NCBI GenBank assembly: GCA_020073495.1
Contig: JAIQFD010000003.1
Span: forward strand, 248,001-312,000
Source of the DNA: Terriglobia bacterium
GTDB taxonomy: Bacteria > Acidobacteriota > Terriglobia > Terriglobales > Acidobacteriaceae
Direction: 5' to 3'
Length of the DNA stretch: 64,000 nucleotides
Positions 17,408-26,230 of the stretch are shown here, one piece after another (position 1 is the stretch's first letter; every line of letters starts with the position of its first letter). A program made the position numbers and the translations under genes. Under the pieces are notes generated by a model. It saw nothing but the letters and a program-made list of their open reading frames with translations, ran no database searches and had not been told where the DNA came from.

Positions 17408-18001
17408 ATGGCAAAAGGGAACGGAAAACCGGATCTTGACTTGGAGCATGAGCTGCCTCCGGGCGAAGACGGCGGCGAGGTGACGCCGGAGGCGGGCGCG
17501 CCTGAAAGCCAAGCGCCCATCAGTGAGGCCGCCGCACAGCAGGAAGAGCTGCGCAAGCTGAGGGCGGAGCGCGATGCGCTCTACGACCGCCTGGCGCGCC
17601 AGCAGGCTGACTTCGAGAACCAGCGCAAGCGCATCGTCCGCGAGCAGGCGGAGTTCAAGGATTACGCGCTCGCAGACGCCGTCAAGGAGCTGCTGCCCAT
17701 CGTGGACAGCTTCGACCGGGCGATCAAGCATGCAGGCCCAGAGGACAAGGATTTCCGCTCCGGCGTCGAGCTCATCAACCGGCAACTGCACGATGCGCTG
17801 GCCAAGCTTGGCGTGCGCCAGATCCCGTCGGAAGGCGAGCCCTTCGACCCGCACCTGCACCAGGCGGTCCAGATGGTGGATACGGACCAGGCCGAAGACA
17901 ACCACGTGCTGGAAGAGTTGCAGCGCGGATACAAGCTGAAAGACCGCCTGCTGCGCCCGGCGATGGTGCGCGTGGCGCGCAATCCAAAATCCAAATCGTA
18001 G
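17408..18001 (+). CDS. grpE: Nucleotide exchange factor GrpE
   Basis: 197 residues. An acidic, disordered start is followed by the coiled coil (LRKLRAERDALYDRLARQQADFENQRKR, seen as RAERDALYDRLARQQADFEN) and the beta-wing domain (VRQIPSEGEPFDPHLHQAV, DRLLRPAMVRVA). It releases ADP from DnaK. It lies 18 bp after hrcA and 4 bp before dnaJ in the CIRCE operon; dnaK is not between them. Confidence 0.95.
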   Translation: MAKGNGKPDLDLEHELPPGEDGGEVTPEAGAPESQAPISEAAAQQEELRKLRAERDALYDRLARQQADFENQRKRIVREQAEFKDYALADAVKELLPIVDSFDRAIKHAGPEDKDFRSGVELINRQLHDALAKLGVRQIPSEGEPFDPHLHQAVQMVDTDQAEDNHVLEELQRGYKLKDRLLRPAMVRVARNPKSKS

Positions 18002-18005
18002 GGGA

Positions 18006-19142
18006 ATGAGTCTGGCCACACAAGCAAAACGCGATTATTACGAGGTCCTGGGAGTCGGGCGCGGTGCCGCCGATCAGGAGATCAAGAGCGCCTACCGCAA
18101 ACTCGCCATGCAGTACCACCCGGATCGCAACCCCGGGAACCCTAACGCTGAGGAGAGCTTCAAGGAGTGCAGCGAGGCCTATGCCGTGCTCTCCGACCCG
18201 AACAAGCGCGCCCAGTACGACCAGTTCGGCCACGCCGGTGTGAATGGCGGCTCGGTGCAGTTCGACCCGTCCATCTTCAATGACATCCTCAGCGACCTGT
18301 TTGGCGGGGACTTTTTCGGTTTCGGCGACCTTTTCGGCACCGGCAGCGGCCGTCGGCGCAGCCGCGCGCAGCGCGGCGCCGACCTGCGCGAAGACCTGAC
18401 GCTCGAGTTCGAAGAAGCGGTCTTCGGCGCCAAGAAGGAGACCACCTACCGCCGCCACGAGATCTGCGACCAGTGTCATGGGTCGGGCGCGGCGGCGGGC
18501 AAGTCGCCCTCGACGTGCAGCCAGTGCGGCGGGCGCGGACAGGTCCGCTATCAGCAGGGATTCTTCACTGTCTCGCGCACCTGCCCGGCCTGCGGCGGCG
18601 TGGGCAGCGTGATCACCGACCCCTGCAAGGCGTGCAAGGGACAGGGCCGCGTGCTGCGGCAGCGCACCAAGGAGATCGAGATCCCGGCGGGCGTCGAGGA
18701 CGGCATGCGCGTGCGCCTGGGAGAGGCTGGCGAAGCGGGCTCGTTCGGCGGACCTCCGGGCGACCTCTACGTCGTCCTGCACGTCAAGGAACACGCGTTC
18801 TTCGAACGCGAGGGCAACGATCTGCACTGCGTGCTGCCCATCTCCTTCGCCCAGGCTGCCCTCGGCACCGAGCTGAAGGTCCCGACGCTGGACGGGGAGC
18901 AAAACCTGAAGATCCCCGACGGCACGCAGAGCGGAGCCACCTTCCGCCTGCGCGGCAAGGGGGTGCCGGTGCTGAACGGCCGCGGGAAGGGCGACCTCTT
19001 TGTCGAGGTGCGTGTGCAAACTCCGAGCAAGCTCACCAAGCGCGAAAAGGAACTGCTTCAGGAACTCGATTCGCTGCGCCGTGTGGACAACAAGCCCGAG
19101 CACCGCACGCTGTTCAGCAAAGTCAAGGACATCTTCCAGTAG
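18006..19142 (+). CDS. dnaJ: Chaperone DnaJ
   Basis: 378 residues, full type I DnaJ. It has a J domain with HPD (YHPDRNPG), a Gly/Phe-rich segment (LFGGDFFGFGDLFGTGSG), four zinc-binding repeats (CDQCHGSG, CSQCGGRG, CPACGGVG, CKACKGQG) and the C-terminal substrate-binding domains. It stimulates the DnaK ATPase and delivers substrates. Start ATG 18006 follows AGGGGAATG. Confidence 0.97.
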   Translation: MSLATQAKRDYYEVLGVGRGAADQEIKSAYRKLAMQYHPDRNPGNPNAEESFKECSEAYAVLSDPNKRAQYDQFGHAGVNGGSVQFDPSIFNDILSDLFGGDFFGFGDLFGTGSGRRRSRAQRGADLREDLTLEFEEAVFGAKKETTYRRHEICDQCHGSGAAAGKSPSTCSQCGGRGQVRYQQGFFTVSRTCPACGGVGSVITDPCKACKGQGRVLRQRTKEIEIPAGVEDGMRVRLGEAGEAGSFGGPPGDLYVVLHVKEHAFFEREGNDLHCVLPISFAQAALGTELKVPTLDGEQNLKIPDGTQSGATFRLRGKGVPVLNGRGKGDLFVEVRVQTPSKLTKREKELLQELDSLRRVDNKPEHRTLFSKVKDIFQ

Positions 19143-19153
19143 TCCCACCCTAT

Positions 19154-19870
19154 ATGACGAGACGCCGCTGGATCGCCGACGAAGTCACCGGCGATCGTGC
19201 CGCCCTCGTGGAGGCCCACGCCGATCACCTGGTGCGCGTCCTGCGCGCGCGCGTAGGCCAGGAATTCGACATCTCTGCTGGCGGACGCGTCCGCCGTGGC
19301 CGGATCGCGAGCGTAACGCCTCAGCGCGTGGAGTTTGAGCTGGCCGAAGACGTCCCCGCCTCGGCCGCTCCGCAGATCCACCTCTACCTGGCCGTCTTCA
19401 AATTCGATCGCTTCGAATGGGCGGTGGAGAAAGCCACCGAACTCGGCGCTGCGCGCATCGTTCCCGTCATCGCGCGCAGGACCGACTCGCACCTGGCCGC
19501 AGCGGCGGCCAAGCGTGCGGAGCGCTGGCGCCGCATCGCGCGGGAGGCTGCCGAGCAGTCGCGCCGTACCTCGCCGCCGGAGATCGCCGAGCCGGTCAAG
19601 CTGAAGGCCGCACTCGCCGGTGCCGGCGGCACGCGCATCGTTCTGGCCGAATCGGAGCAGGGGACGACACTCAAGGATGCACTGGCTTCCGCCGCCGAAC
19701 CGGTCTTGCTCGCCATCGGCCCAGAAGGCGGCTGGACCAGCGATGAGTTGAGACAGTTCACCGAATCCGGCTGGATCTCTTCCGGGTTAGGACCCACCGT
19801 TCTGCGTGCGGAAACCGCGGCGGTCGCCGCTGTGGCGATCGCTGTTTCCGAGCTAGCGACTGGCGACTAG
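19154..19870 (+). CDS. rsmE: 16S rRNA m3U1498 methyltransferase RsmE
   Basis: 238 residues from ATG 19154, 11 bp after dnaJ. SPOUT-class motifs are present: IHLYLAVFKFDRFEWAVEKATELG, IGPEGGWTSDEL and LGPTVLRAETAAVAA, which form the AdoMet-binding knot. dnaJ-rsmE (or prmA-rsmE) order is common in bacteria. The last codons and stop lie in a 7-bp tandem repeat, so the extreme C-terminus is repeat-derived. Confidence 0.95.
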   Translation: MTRRRWIADEVTGDRAALVEAHADHLVRVLRARVGQEFDISAGGRVRRGRIASVTPQRVEFELAEDVPASAAPQIHLYLAVFKFDRFEWAVEKATELGAARIVPVIARRTDSHLAAAAAKRAERWRRIAREAAEQSRRTSPPEIAEPVKLKAALAGAGGTRIVLAESEQGTTLKDALASAAEPVLLAIGPEGGWTSDELRQFTESGWISSGLGPTVLRAETAAVAAVAIAVSELATGD

Positions 19871-19873
19871 CAG
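19851..19873. repeat. 7-bp tandem repeat at the 3' end of rsmE
   Basis: Heptamers AGCTAGC, GACTGGC, GACTAGC and a partial fourth. The TAG stop of rsmE is part of the third unit. Confidence 0.65.
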
Positions 19874-19959
19874 CCTTTTCCACGCCGCGGACTTTTCCTC
19901 ATTGCCGCCCGCGCCGGAGTCTCACATAATGTTCTGCCCCAGGCGATTGCACGCGCGCA

Positions 19960-22917
19960 GTGTCTGATTCCCGCAAAGACGTTGAGCTCAACCCGCAACA
20001 GCGCAAGGCTGTCGAGCACGTGCACGGCCCCATGCTGGTGGTGGCCGGCGCCGGCACCGGCAAGACCACCGTATTAACCGAACGGATCTCGCACCTTATC
20101 GAGCATCAGCATGCTCTCCCGGACCAGATCCTGGCAGTCACGTTCACGCGCAATGCCGCCGAAGAGCTGCGCACACGCGTCGCCGCCAGGATCGGCCCAT
20201 TCGCCGCCCAGCAGATCATCGCCTCGACTTTCCACTCGTATTGTGCCGCGGTGCTGGAGGCTGCGGGCCGAGGATTCGAGCCGCTTAGCCGCGAGGATCT
20301 GTGGATCTTCCTGCGTCAGCGCATCCAAGAACTGGAACTTGAACACTTTATCAAGCCTAGTGACCTGGGAGAATTCCTCCGAGATCTCATCCGCTTTTTC
20401 GATCGCTGCAACGATGAGAACGTCGACGCGGCGGCGTACCAGGTTTACGTTGACCGAGTCTCGCGCGGCGAAAGGCCGGTCCCGCCGGTGGGCCGCAAGT
20501 TTGCAGACTTGCCACCCGAGCAGCGGCTGGAAAGACTTCTGGAGATCGCAAAGGTTTACCGAAAAGTCGAGCAGATGCTGGCTGCTGAAAGACTTGGGAC
20601 GTACGGCCTGCAGATCACGCACGCCCTTGCACTCTTGCAAGAGCGGCCGGCGCTATTGGAGGAGTGTCGGGGGAGGGCGCGTTTCATCCTGGTTGACGAA
20701 TTCCAGGACTGCAATGCCACGCAGATTCGCCTGATCCACCTGCTCGGCGGCAACAAGGCCAACGTGTTCGTGGTCGGCGATCCAGACCAGGCGATCTACC
20801 GCTTCCGGGGCGCCTCCAGCGCAGCGTTCGATCAATTCCGCGACGTCTTTCCGCACACGAGCGGGGTCGTCCTGCAAGAGAATCAGCGCTCCCGCGGACC
20901 GATCTTGGACTGCTCCTTCGAGCTCATACGCGAGAACCCGGCGGTCAACGTCCTTGTGGGAAATGGTAAATCGTACGGTCGGGCGCCGCTTGTCTCCGCA
21001 CGCGACGAGGCGGAGCGTGCGCGGGGGCAGGTCCCGCCCGGAACACCCGTCGAAGTGGTGCCGTGGACCGCTGCCGAACAGGAAGCTGCCGACATCGCCG
21101 AGCGGATCCGCGAGCTGAACCGGCAATACGGAGACGATCCGGCAATGCGCGAGCATTCCGGCGCGAAGCCCTGGTTCGGGGTTCTTTACCGCCTCCACGG
21201 CCATCGCGGCCACCTGATCGCCGAACTGGCCCAGCGGGGGGTCCCATACATCGTCAAGGGCGTCGACGTGCAGGACACTGGAGACGTCCGAGACCTGCTC
21301 GCGCTCCTGTGGGCCATCGATTCGCCAGGCGACAGCGGCAGCCTCTTTCGAGTCGCGTCGTTCACGATATTCGCCATCCGGCCGGAAGAATTGCGCCGGC
21401 GTCTGGCCTCTGCCGGCGAGATGAGTTTCACCGGCATCCTGTCGTCGTTTTCGCAAGGCCAGGCCGTATTGACCGCGATCGATAAAGCGCGGGCATTCTC
21501 GCGTGATCGGGTCATCAGCGCCGTCGTGAGCTGGTGTGTCGAACAGTTCCACTTCGACCGCTCGTCCGCAGCAGTCATCGCATTTCGGAACTTCATCGAA
21601 GCCTGGAAGGACAAGCCACTAAGCCGGCGCAAGGATCTGCGCGAATTCCTCGCTTACATGGAATATTTCGAAGAAGCCGGTGGTTACATTCCGCTGCGCA
21701 GCGAAGAGGAGCAGGAAAAGCTCGAGCGGGGCGACCGCACGTCGGTGCGGCTGATGACCGTTCACAGCGCAAAGGGCCTGGAATTCCGCCACGTGTTCGT
21801 CGTGCGCACGACTTCGGGTTCCTTCCCATTGCGCTACGGTCCGCCGCTTCTCGATTTTCCTGAGGAACTGCTCTCGTTCCCCGCGCCCGCAGACAGCAGA
21901 TCCGCGCACGATCAGGAGGAGCGGCGGATGTTCTACGTTGCCATGACCCGCGCCCGCGACACCCTCGCGCTTTATGGAAAGCAGGGGATCGGCCGCGACA
22001 AAACGCCACCCGGGCTCCTGCGTCCGCTGTTGGGCGCGTTACGAGGTCTGCCAGTCATCAAGAGCCGCGACGCCCGTCCGTACACCATCGACATCCAGGC
22101 GAGTGCCGCTCCGGCATCAGCGATCGGGCAGTGGCTCATGTTGCCGCCCCGCCCGAAAGATGCCGTGGTGCTCAGCGCGCATTCGGTGGAGACCTACCAC
22201 GAGTGTCCTCTGCGCTATAAGCTGGACCGCGACTGGGCTATTCCAGGGGAACCCACTGCGGCGGTCCAGTTCGGCAACGCGGTGCACAAAGTGCTGAAGG
22301 ACTACTATGACCCGCATGCCCGCATCACGATGACAGTCGACCAGGTCGTCGAGGCCTTCCGCGCCGAGTGGACAAAAGTTCGCGCCGACGATCCCGAGCA
22401 GCATGCGCTGTATGGCCGCCGCGGCGTCGCGCAGTTGCGCGAACTCGTCGCTCGTTATCCCAGGGGGAGTTCAAAAGTGCTCGCTACCGAACAGACATTT
22501 CGCTTCAAGCTCGGAAACCTGGAGATCGGCGGGCGTATGGACCGCATCGACGCGGTTGTCGGCCGCCGGGTGCGCATCGTCGATTACAAGACGGGGAACC
22601 CGCGCCGCCAGGATCACGCGGATAAGAGCTTGCAACTCTCCATCTACGCGATGGCCGCTGGACAACTCGGCCATGCGGTGGACAGCATCGCCTTCGTCAA
22701 CGTGCAGAACGGGGAAGAGGTTGTTACCAACCGTGACACGAAAGCACTGGCGCACGCCCGTGAGCAGATCGAAGAGGCGGCAGATGGGATCGCTCGTGGA
22801 GAATTCGACCCCAGGACCGGGTTCCACTGTCGCTGGTGCGCGTATCGAACCCTGTGTCCTGCCACTGAGGAGAAACTGATTACTCTTGGCGCCGCCAGCG
22901 CAACCGGAGTCAACTGA
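19960..22917 (+). CDS. UvrD/Rep-like helicase with C-terminal Cas4/AddB-type nuclease
   Basis: 985 residues. Superfamily-1A helicase motifs: Walker A VVAGAGTGKTT, Walker B FILVDEFQDCN, motif III GDPDQAIYRFRGA, motif V MTVHSAKGLEF and motif VI FYVAMTRARD. The last ~250 residues form a PD-(D/E)xK nuclease (GGRMDRIDAV, RIVDYKTGN) with cysteines at HECPLRY and HCRWCAYRTLCPA, as in Fe-S nucleases of the Cas4/AddB type. The enzyme should unwind and resect DNA ends during repair. GTG start. Its stop overlaps the rmuC start by one base. Confidence 0.92.
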   Translation: MSDSRKDVELNPQQRKAVEHVHGPMLVVAGAGTGKTTVLTERISHLIEHQHALPDQILAVTFTRNAAEELRTRVAARIGPFAAQQIIASTFHSYCAAVLEAAGRGFEPLSREDLWIFLRQRIQELELEHFIKPSDLGEFLRDLIRFFDRCNDENVDAAAYQVYVDRVSRGERPVPPVGRKFADLPPEQRLERLLEIAKVYRKVEQMLAAERLGTYGLQITHALALLQERPALLEECRGRARFILVDEFQDCNATQIRLIHLLGGNKANVFVVGDPDQAIYRFRGASSAAFDQFRDVFPHTSGVVLQENQRSRGPILDCSFELIRENPAVNVLVGNGKSYGRAPLVSARDEAERARGQVPPGTPVEVVPWTAAEQEAADIAERIRELNRQYGDDPAMREHSGAKPWFGVLYRLHGHRGHLIAELAQRGVPYIVKGVDVQDTGDVRDLLALLWAIDSPGDSGSLFRVASFTIFAIRPEELRRRLASAGEMSFTGILSSFSQGQAVLTAIDKARAFSRDRVISAVVSWCVEQFHFDRSSAAVIAFRNFIEAWKDKPLSRRKDLREFLAYMEYFEEAGGYIPLRSEEEQEKLERGDRTSVRLMTVHSAKGLEFRHVFVVRTTSGSFPLRYGPPLLDFPEELLSFPAPADSRSAHDQEERRMFYVAMTRARDTLALYGKQGIGRDKTPPGLLRPLLGALRGLPVIKSRDARPYTIDIQASAAPASAIGQWLMLPPRPKDAVVLSAHSVETYHECPLRYKLDRDWAIPGEPTAAVQFGNAVHKVLKDYYDPHARITMTVDQVVEAFRAEWTKVRADDPEQHALYGRRGVAQLRELVARYPRGSSKVLATEQTFRFKLGNLEIGGRMDRIDAVVGRRVRIVDYKTGNPRRQDHADKSLQLSIYAMAAGQLGHAVDSIAFVNVQNGEEVVTNRDTKALAHAREQIEEAADGIARGEFDPRTGFHCRWCAYRTLCPATEEKLITLGAASATGVN

Positions 22918-24107
22918 TGCCCGCTACCGTAATCGCCATCATCGCCGTCCTTGCCGCGATCATCGCGGCCATCGCATTAGTCGCCGTGCTTCGCCGACCA
23001 TCCGGCGCCGACGACCAGGTGCTCCAGGCTGTCCGCAACGACGTCAACCTCCTGCGCGAGACCACAGACCGCTCCATCAAGCAGATCACCGATGTCTTCT
23101 CCCAACAGTTGCAGGGGATCGGTTCCAATGTGCAGACGGCGCTGGCAAGCGTGAACTCGGAAGTCGCGAATCGGCTCGAGGCCATCAACAAGAACGTCGG
23201 CGATCGCCTGGGAGAGAACGCGCGCGCCGTCCAGACCAGCTCCGAGGCGGTCAACGCCCGCATCGCGACCGTGCAAAGCACGTTCGCGAATCTTCAGAAG
23301 CAGGTCGGAGAGATGAGCGAACAGGCGCGGGCCCTCGCCGAGGCCTCCAAGTCCATCACCAGCCTGGAGCGGGCGCTGACTGCGCCCAAAGCACGCGGCG
23401 GATTCGGAGAGACGAGCCTCGAAGCTCTCCTGCAGCAGGTGTTCGCGGCGCACCAGTACCAGATGCAGTATCCGTTCAAGTCGGGCGAGGTGGCCGACGC
23501 GATGCTGTTCTTCCCCCAGGGCAGCGTCGTCATCGACTCCAAGTTTCCCCTCGAGAATTTTCGCCGCATCACGGATGCCGCAACCGACCTGGAGAAGAAA
23601 GCGGCGCGGCGCGAGTTCATCAAGGACGTGAAGAAGCGCATCGACGAGATCGCCACCAAGTACATACTCCCCGCCGAAGGGACGCTGCCCTTCGCGCTCA
23701 TGTACGTGCCGGCCGAGAACGTGTACTACGAAGCCGTCATCCGCGAAGAGGAAGGATCGGATCTCTACGGTTACTCGGTCGAGCGGCACGTCATGCCGGT
23801 GTCGCCGAACTCGCTCTACGCCTACCTGCACACCATCATGGTCGGCCTGAACGGCATGCGCATCAGCCAGCGCGCCGAGGCGATCCTGCGCGAGATCCAA
23901 TCGCTGAGGGTCGAGCTAGGAAAATTCGCCGACGAGTACCAGACCGTCGGCAAGCATTTGCGGAACGCCAGCACGAAGTTCGACGACAGCGCCAGACAGC
24001 TAGGAAAGGTGGAGACGCGCGTCAGCGGGTTGGCGAACCAGGCGGGCGGTGCGGAAGAGCTCGGCGAGCCGGAACAGAAGCGCGCTCTGGGCGCGGGCGG
24101 GAACTGA
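22917..24107 (+). CDS. rmuC: RmuC-family DNA recombination protein
   Basis: 396 residues. An N-terminal membrane segment (VIAIIAVLAAIIAAIALVAV) is followed by a long coiled coil (residues ~35-150) and the RmuC core (GFGETSLEALLQQVFA, VIDSKFPLENFRRI, FALMYVPAENVYYEA, VMPVSPNSLYAYLHTI). RmuC limits inversions and rearrangements, and its core is nuclease-like. It is coupled to the helicase-nuclease gene by a TGATG overlap, which supports a shared repair role. Confidence 0.93.
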   Translation: MPATVIAIIAVLAAIIAAIALVAVLRRPSGADDQVLQAVRNDVNLLRETTDRSIKQITDVFSQQLQGIGSNVQTALASVNSEVANRLEAINKNVGDRLGENARAVQTSSEAVNARIATVQSTFANLQKQVGEMSEQARALAEASKSITSLERALTAPKARGGFGETSLEALLQQVFAAHQYQMQYPFKSGEVADAMLFFPQGSVVIDSKFPLENFRRITDAATDLEKKAARREFIKDVKKRIDEIATKYILPAEGTLPFALMYVPAENVYYEAVIREEEGSDLYGYSVERHVMPVSPNSLYAYLHTIMVGLNGMRISQRAEAILREIQSLRVELGKFADEYQTVGKHLRNASTKFDDSARQLGKVETRVSGLANQAGGAEELGEPEQKRALGAGGN

Positions 24108-24119
24108 CGCAAAAACTCT

Positions 24120-24140
24120 GGGGACGCTCATCGCGTCCCC
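24120..24140. terminator. Bidirectional terminator GGGGACGC-TCATC-GCGTCCCC
   Basis: A perfect 8-bp stem with a 5-nt loop. Read on the minus strand it is followed by AGAGTTTTTG, which makes it a good terminator for the short gene at 24163-24204. On the plus strand it follows rmuC by 12 bases. Confidence 0.8.
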
Positions 24141-24162
24141 ATTTATGCCTTTCGGCATGAGC

Positions 24163-24204
24163 TTAGTGTTTCTTCTTTTTTGCTTTCTTCTTCTTGGTTG
24201 CCAT
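24163..24204 (-). CDS. 13-residue lysine-rich microprotein MATKKKKAKKKKH
   Basis: A reading frame too short for normal gene calling. It has a complete expression context: a consensus promoter upstream (see 24268-24296), GGGAG about 11 bases before the ATG, and a hairpin terminator after the stop. Eight of 13 residues are Lys, encoded by AAG and AAA in an AT-richer patch of a GC-rich genome. Poly-Lys peptides of this kind could bind nucleic acid or ribosomes; no function is known to me. Alternatively the locus is a small RNA and the frame is incidental. Confidence 0.55.
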   Translation of the reverse strand: MATKKKKAKKKKH

Positions 24205-24267
24205 GGTTTCTATTCTCCCTTTCCATTCTTCATGGATGTGCAACGGTGTTTTGTTGCGATTGTTGAA

Positions 24268-24296
24268 TGTATAGAGTCATTAAAATTTGATGTCAA
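24268..24296 (-). promoter_or_regulatory. Consensus sigma-70 promoter of the lysine-rich microprotein
   Basis: TTGACA (24296-24291), exactly 17 bp, TATACA (24273-24268) on the minus strand. This is the best -35/-10 match I found in the window. Predicted leader about 57 nt. The surrounding sequence is AT-rich relative to its neighbours. Confidence 0.8.
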
Positions 24297-24406
24297 GAGA
24301 AAAATCGAACCAACGTAGTTACTTCAAGGAACGTACTTCGCGTGATTGTCGATGATTTTCGGTTTCGCCGGAGGCATCGACGACATTTTTCGTGCAAAAG
24401 CGGCAT

Positions 24407-26101
24407 TCACTTCGTGCCAAGCGCCAGCATCGCGCGCTTCAATCTAGCGTGCTGGCGCAGCAATCGCAGGTACGCGGTTTCGTCCGCGCGGACCTTCGAT
24501 CGGATGATTCGCACCAGCGCGCGCTTCTCCGCGTCTGTCCAGCGAGCCAGTCCTGAGACGAGTGCCAGCACGAACGCGATGTTGTCGAATGCGGTGCGCT
24601 CGACCCCAGTCCAACTACCGATGTCGACGCGCAGCGTGCGGGCGAGACGGGCGCGAGCGGCGGAGCGCATTGCGTCAGGATCGCCTCCGAATCTGGCGGC
24701 CATGCGCCTCTGCACCGCCATGCCGACATTGCGCACGGAGAAGCGGTCCCACAGTCCCCGCTGCGTTCCCGACATCTCGTAGAAGATGTGCCCCGCTGCG
24801 AGCTTTCGCAGCACGCTCGCTGGTGCGCGGTACTTCGGATCGAAGGCGATCTTTTTCTCTTCTCGCTCCGCCAGGGCCAGCAATTCAGGCCGGCCGGGAC
24901 GGAACCCGAGCTTGCGATAGAACCAGAACGCACCCGACTTGATCGCTTCTTCGTTACCTTGTCCGATCTGGTACGGATACACGGAGAAACACGTGTATCC
25001 GAATAGCTGGTGGAACAGGTGCAGGATTTTGGAGTAGATCCACGCGCTCTCGCCGTCGCGGTAGGCGTAGAACGTATTGAATCCCACCTCCACCCACTCG
25101 AACAGACCGATGTCTTCGATGTAGCCGATGGGGACACCGTTCTTCACCGTCAGGCCGGCGTGGTACGTACGCAGCGGCAGACGCCGGTCGGGCGGCAGAC
25201 CCCAGAGAAAAAGACTGACGCCGCGTCCCGGCCGCGCCTCGATCACCTGCTCCGGGTCTCCGCGCGTGGTGCCGTAGAGTTCGCGGTAGCGGAGCGTGAG
25301 ACACGTCCGCACCATGTCCATAACTTTTTCGCCGTCGCGGCGAGAGAGCTTCCGCACCGGGATGTCAGGCGTCGCGAACTCGCGCTCCAGCGACACCTCG
25401 CGCCGCTGGATGAACCCGCCCTTGTGGAAGAAGTGCTGCTTCGCCGGCCAGCGCGCCAGCGTCCGCGATGCCGGCGAACCGCCCAGTTCCCAGTTCAGTG
25501 TGATGCCCAGCGCGTCGTAGATCTCGGTCTTCTGGGCGATCGGGATGCGCAGCGCCTCGAGGCGTCGCATGAGCCACCGGAGGTCGTGCCCTCCGTCGGC
25601 GGCGTGCATCCACGCGAGGTAGGGAACATCCGCCTCGACCAGCGAATCCTCTTCGAGCAGGGGGAGGAAGCGGGGAAAGGTGGCCGCCAGACGCGCCGAC
25701 TGTTCTTCCTCGTCCCAGTCGATGGTGACCTGTCCGTGGTATCGCTGCGCCAGCCAGCGCGCCACCTCATAGGTGAACGTGTCGAAGATCGTTGTGCCGG
25801 CGATGCCGGAGACATCCTCCGGCTCGAACGGGCTCAGGTCGGCGCCCGCCGCGCGCAACTTCTGCACACGGCCGGCGAAGGACGCGAGCAACCGGTCGGC
25901 GAGTCCGGCCGTGCGCGCGTTTGGGGGAAAGGCGCGCAGGAACATCAGCGCGTCGTGAAAACGGATGAGAGAAGCGGCGTCACGGAAGCGGCTGCGGCCG
26001 AGCGAGCGCAGCAGCGGCTCGAATGTCGCGGATTCTCCCCGGACGTACTGACGCTTGGCTTCTTCGAACCGCGCCAGCCGGCGGCCCAGCCCGTCCCTCA
26101 T
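24407..26101 (-). CDS. Uncharacterised 564-residue protein with a GNAT-like segment
   Basis: Family not recognised. The first ~200 residues are helical and Arg-rich. The middle (VRKLSRRDGEKVMDMVRTCLTLRYRELYG..., then LPLRTYHAGLTVKNGVPIGYIEDIGLF) and the stretch YQIGQGNEEAIKSGAFWFYRKLGFRPG resemble the core of a GNAT acetyltransferase, where the last element is the usual YxKLGF end motif. The C-terminal ~130 residues are again helical and basic. No signal peptide or membrane segment. It stands alone between the microprotein locus and a divergent DinB gene. Confidence 0.7.
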   Translation of the reverse strand: MRDGLGRRLARFEEAKRQYVRGESATFEPLLRSLGRSRFRDAASLIRFHDALMFLRAFPPNARTAGLADRLLASFAGRVQKLRAAGADLSPFEPEDVSGIAGTTIFDTFTYEVARWLAQRYHGQVTIDWDEEEQSARLAATFPRFLPLLEEDSLVEADVPYLAWMHAADGGHDLRWLMRRLEALRIPIAQKTEIYDALGITLNWELGGSPASRTLARWPAKQHFFHKGGFIQRREVSLEREFATPDIPVRKLSRRDGEKVMDMVRTCLTLRYRELYGTTRGDPEQVIEARPGRGVSLFLWGLPPDRRLPLRTYHAGLTVKNGVPIGYIEDIGLFEWVEVGFNTFYAYRDGESAWIYSKILHLFHQLFGYTCFSVYPYQIGQGNEEAIKSGAFWFYRKLGFRPGRPELLALAEREEKKIAFDPKYRAPASVLRKLAAGHIFYEMSGTQRGLWDRFSVRNVGMAVQRRMAARFGGDPDAMRSAARARLARTLRVDIGSWTGVERTAFDNIAFVLALVSGLARWTDAEKRALVRIIRSKVRADETAYLRLLRQHARLKRAMLALGTK

Positions 26102-26230
26102 TCCGCAGCCTCGCTGGAGATGCGCGCGCCAGTGTACCGCTTTCGCCGACTCCCCGAAACCGCGTTCAGGGTGGAACCGGCGCCGCCCGCGATGCGTACG
26201 ATAGAATGTCGCCCTCGAGGTGCGCCTAAG

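Noticed and set aside
16334-18019. 561-codon minus-strand frame opposite hrcA and grpE
   Set aside because: Antisense to two unmistakable genes; its sequence has no recognisable motif.
18473-19153. N-terminal extension of RsmE inside dnaJ
   Set aside because: It is out of frame with dnaJ and unrelated to RsmE, whose normal start motif is at 19154.
24231-24233. Upstream ATG for the lysine-rich peptide
   Set aside because: Out of frame with the peptide; that frame stops after seven codons.
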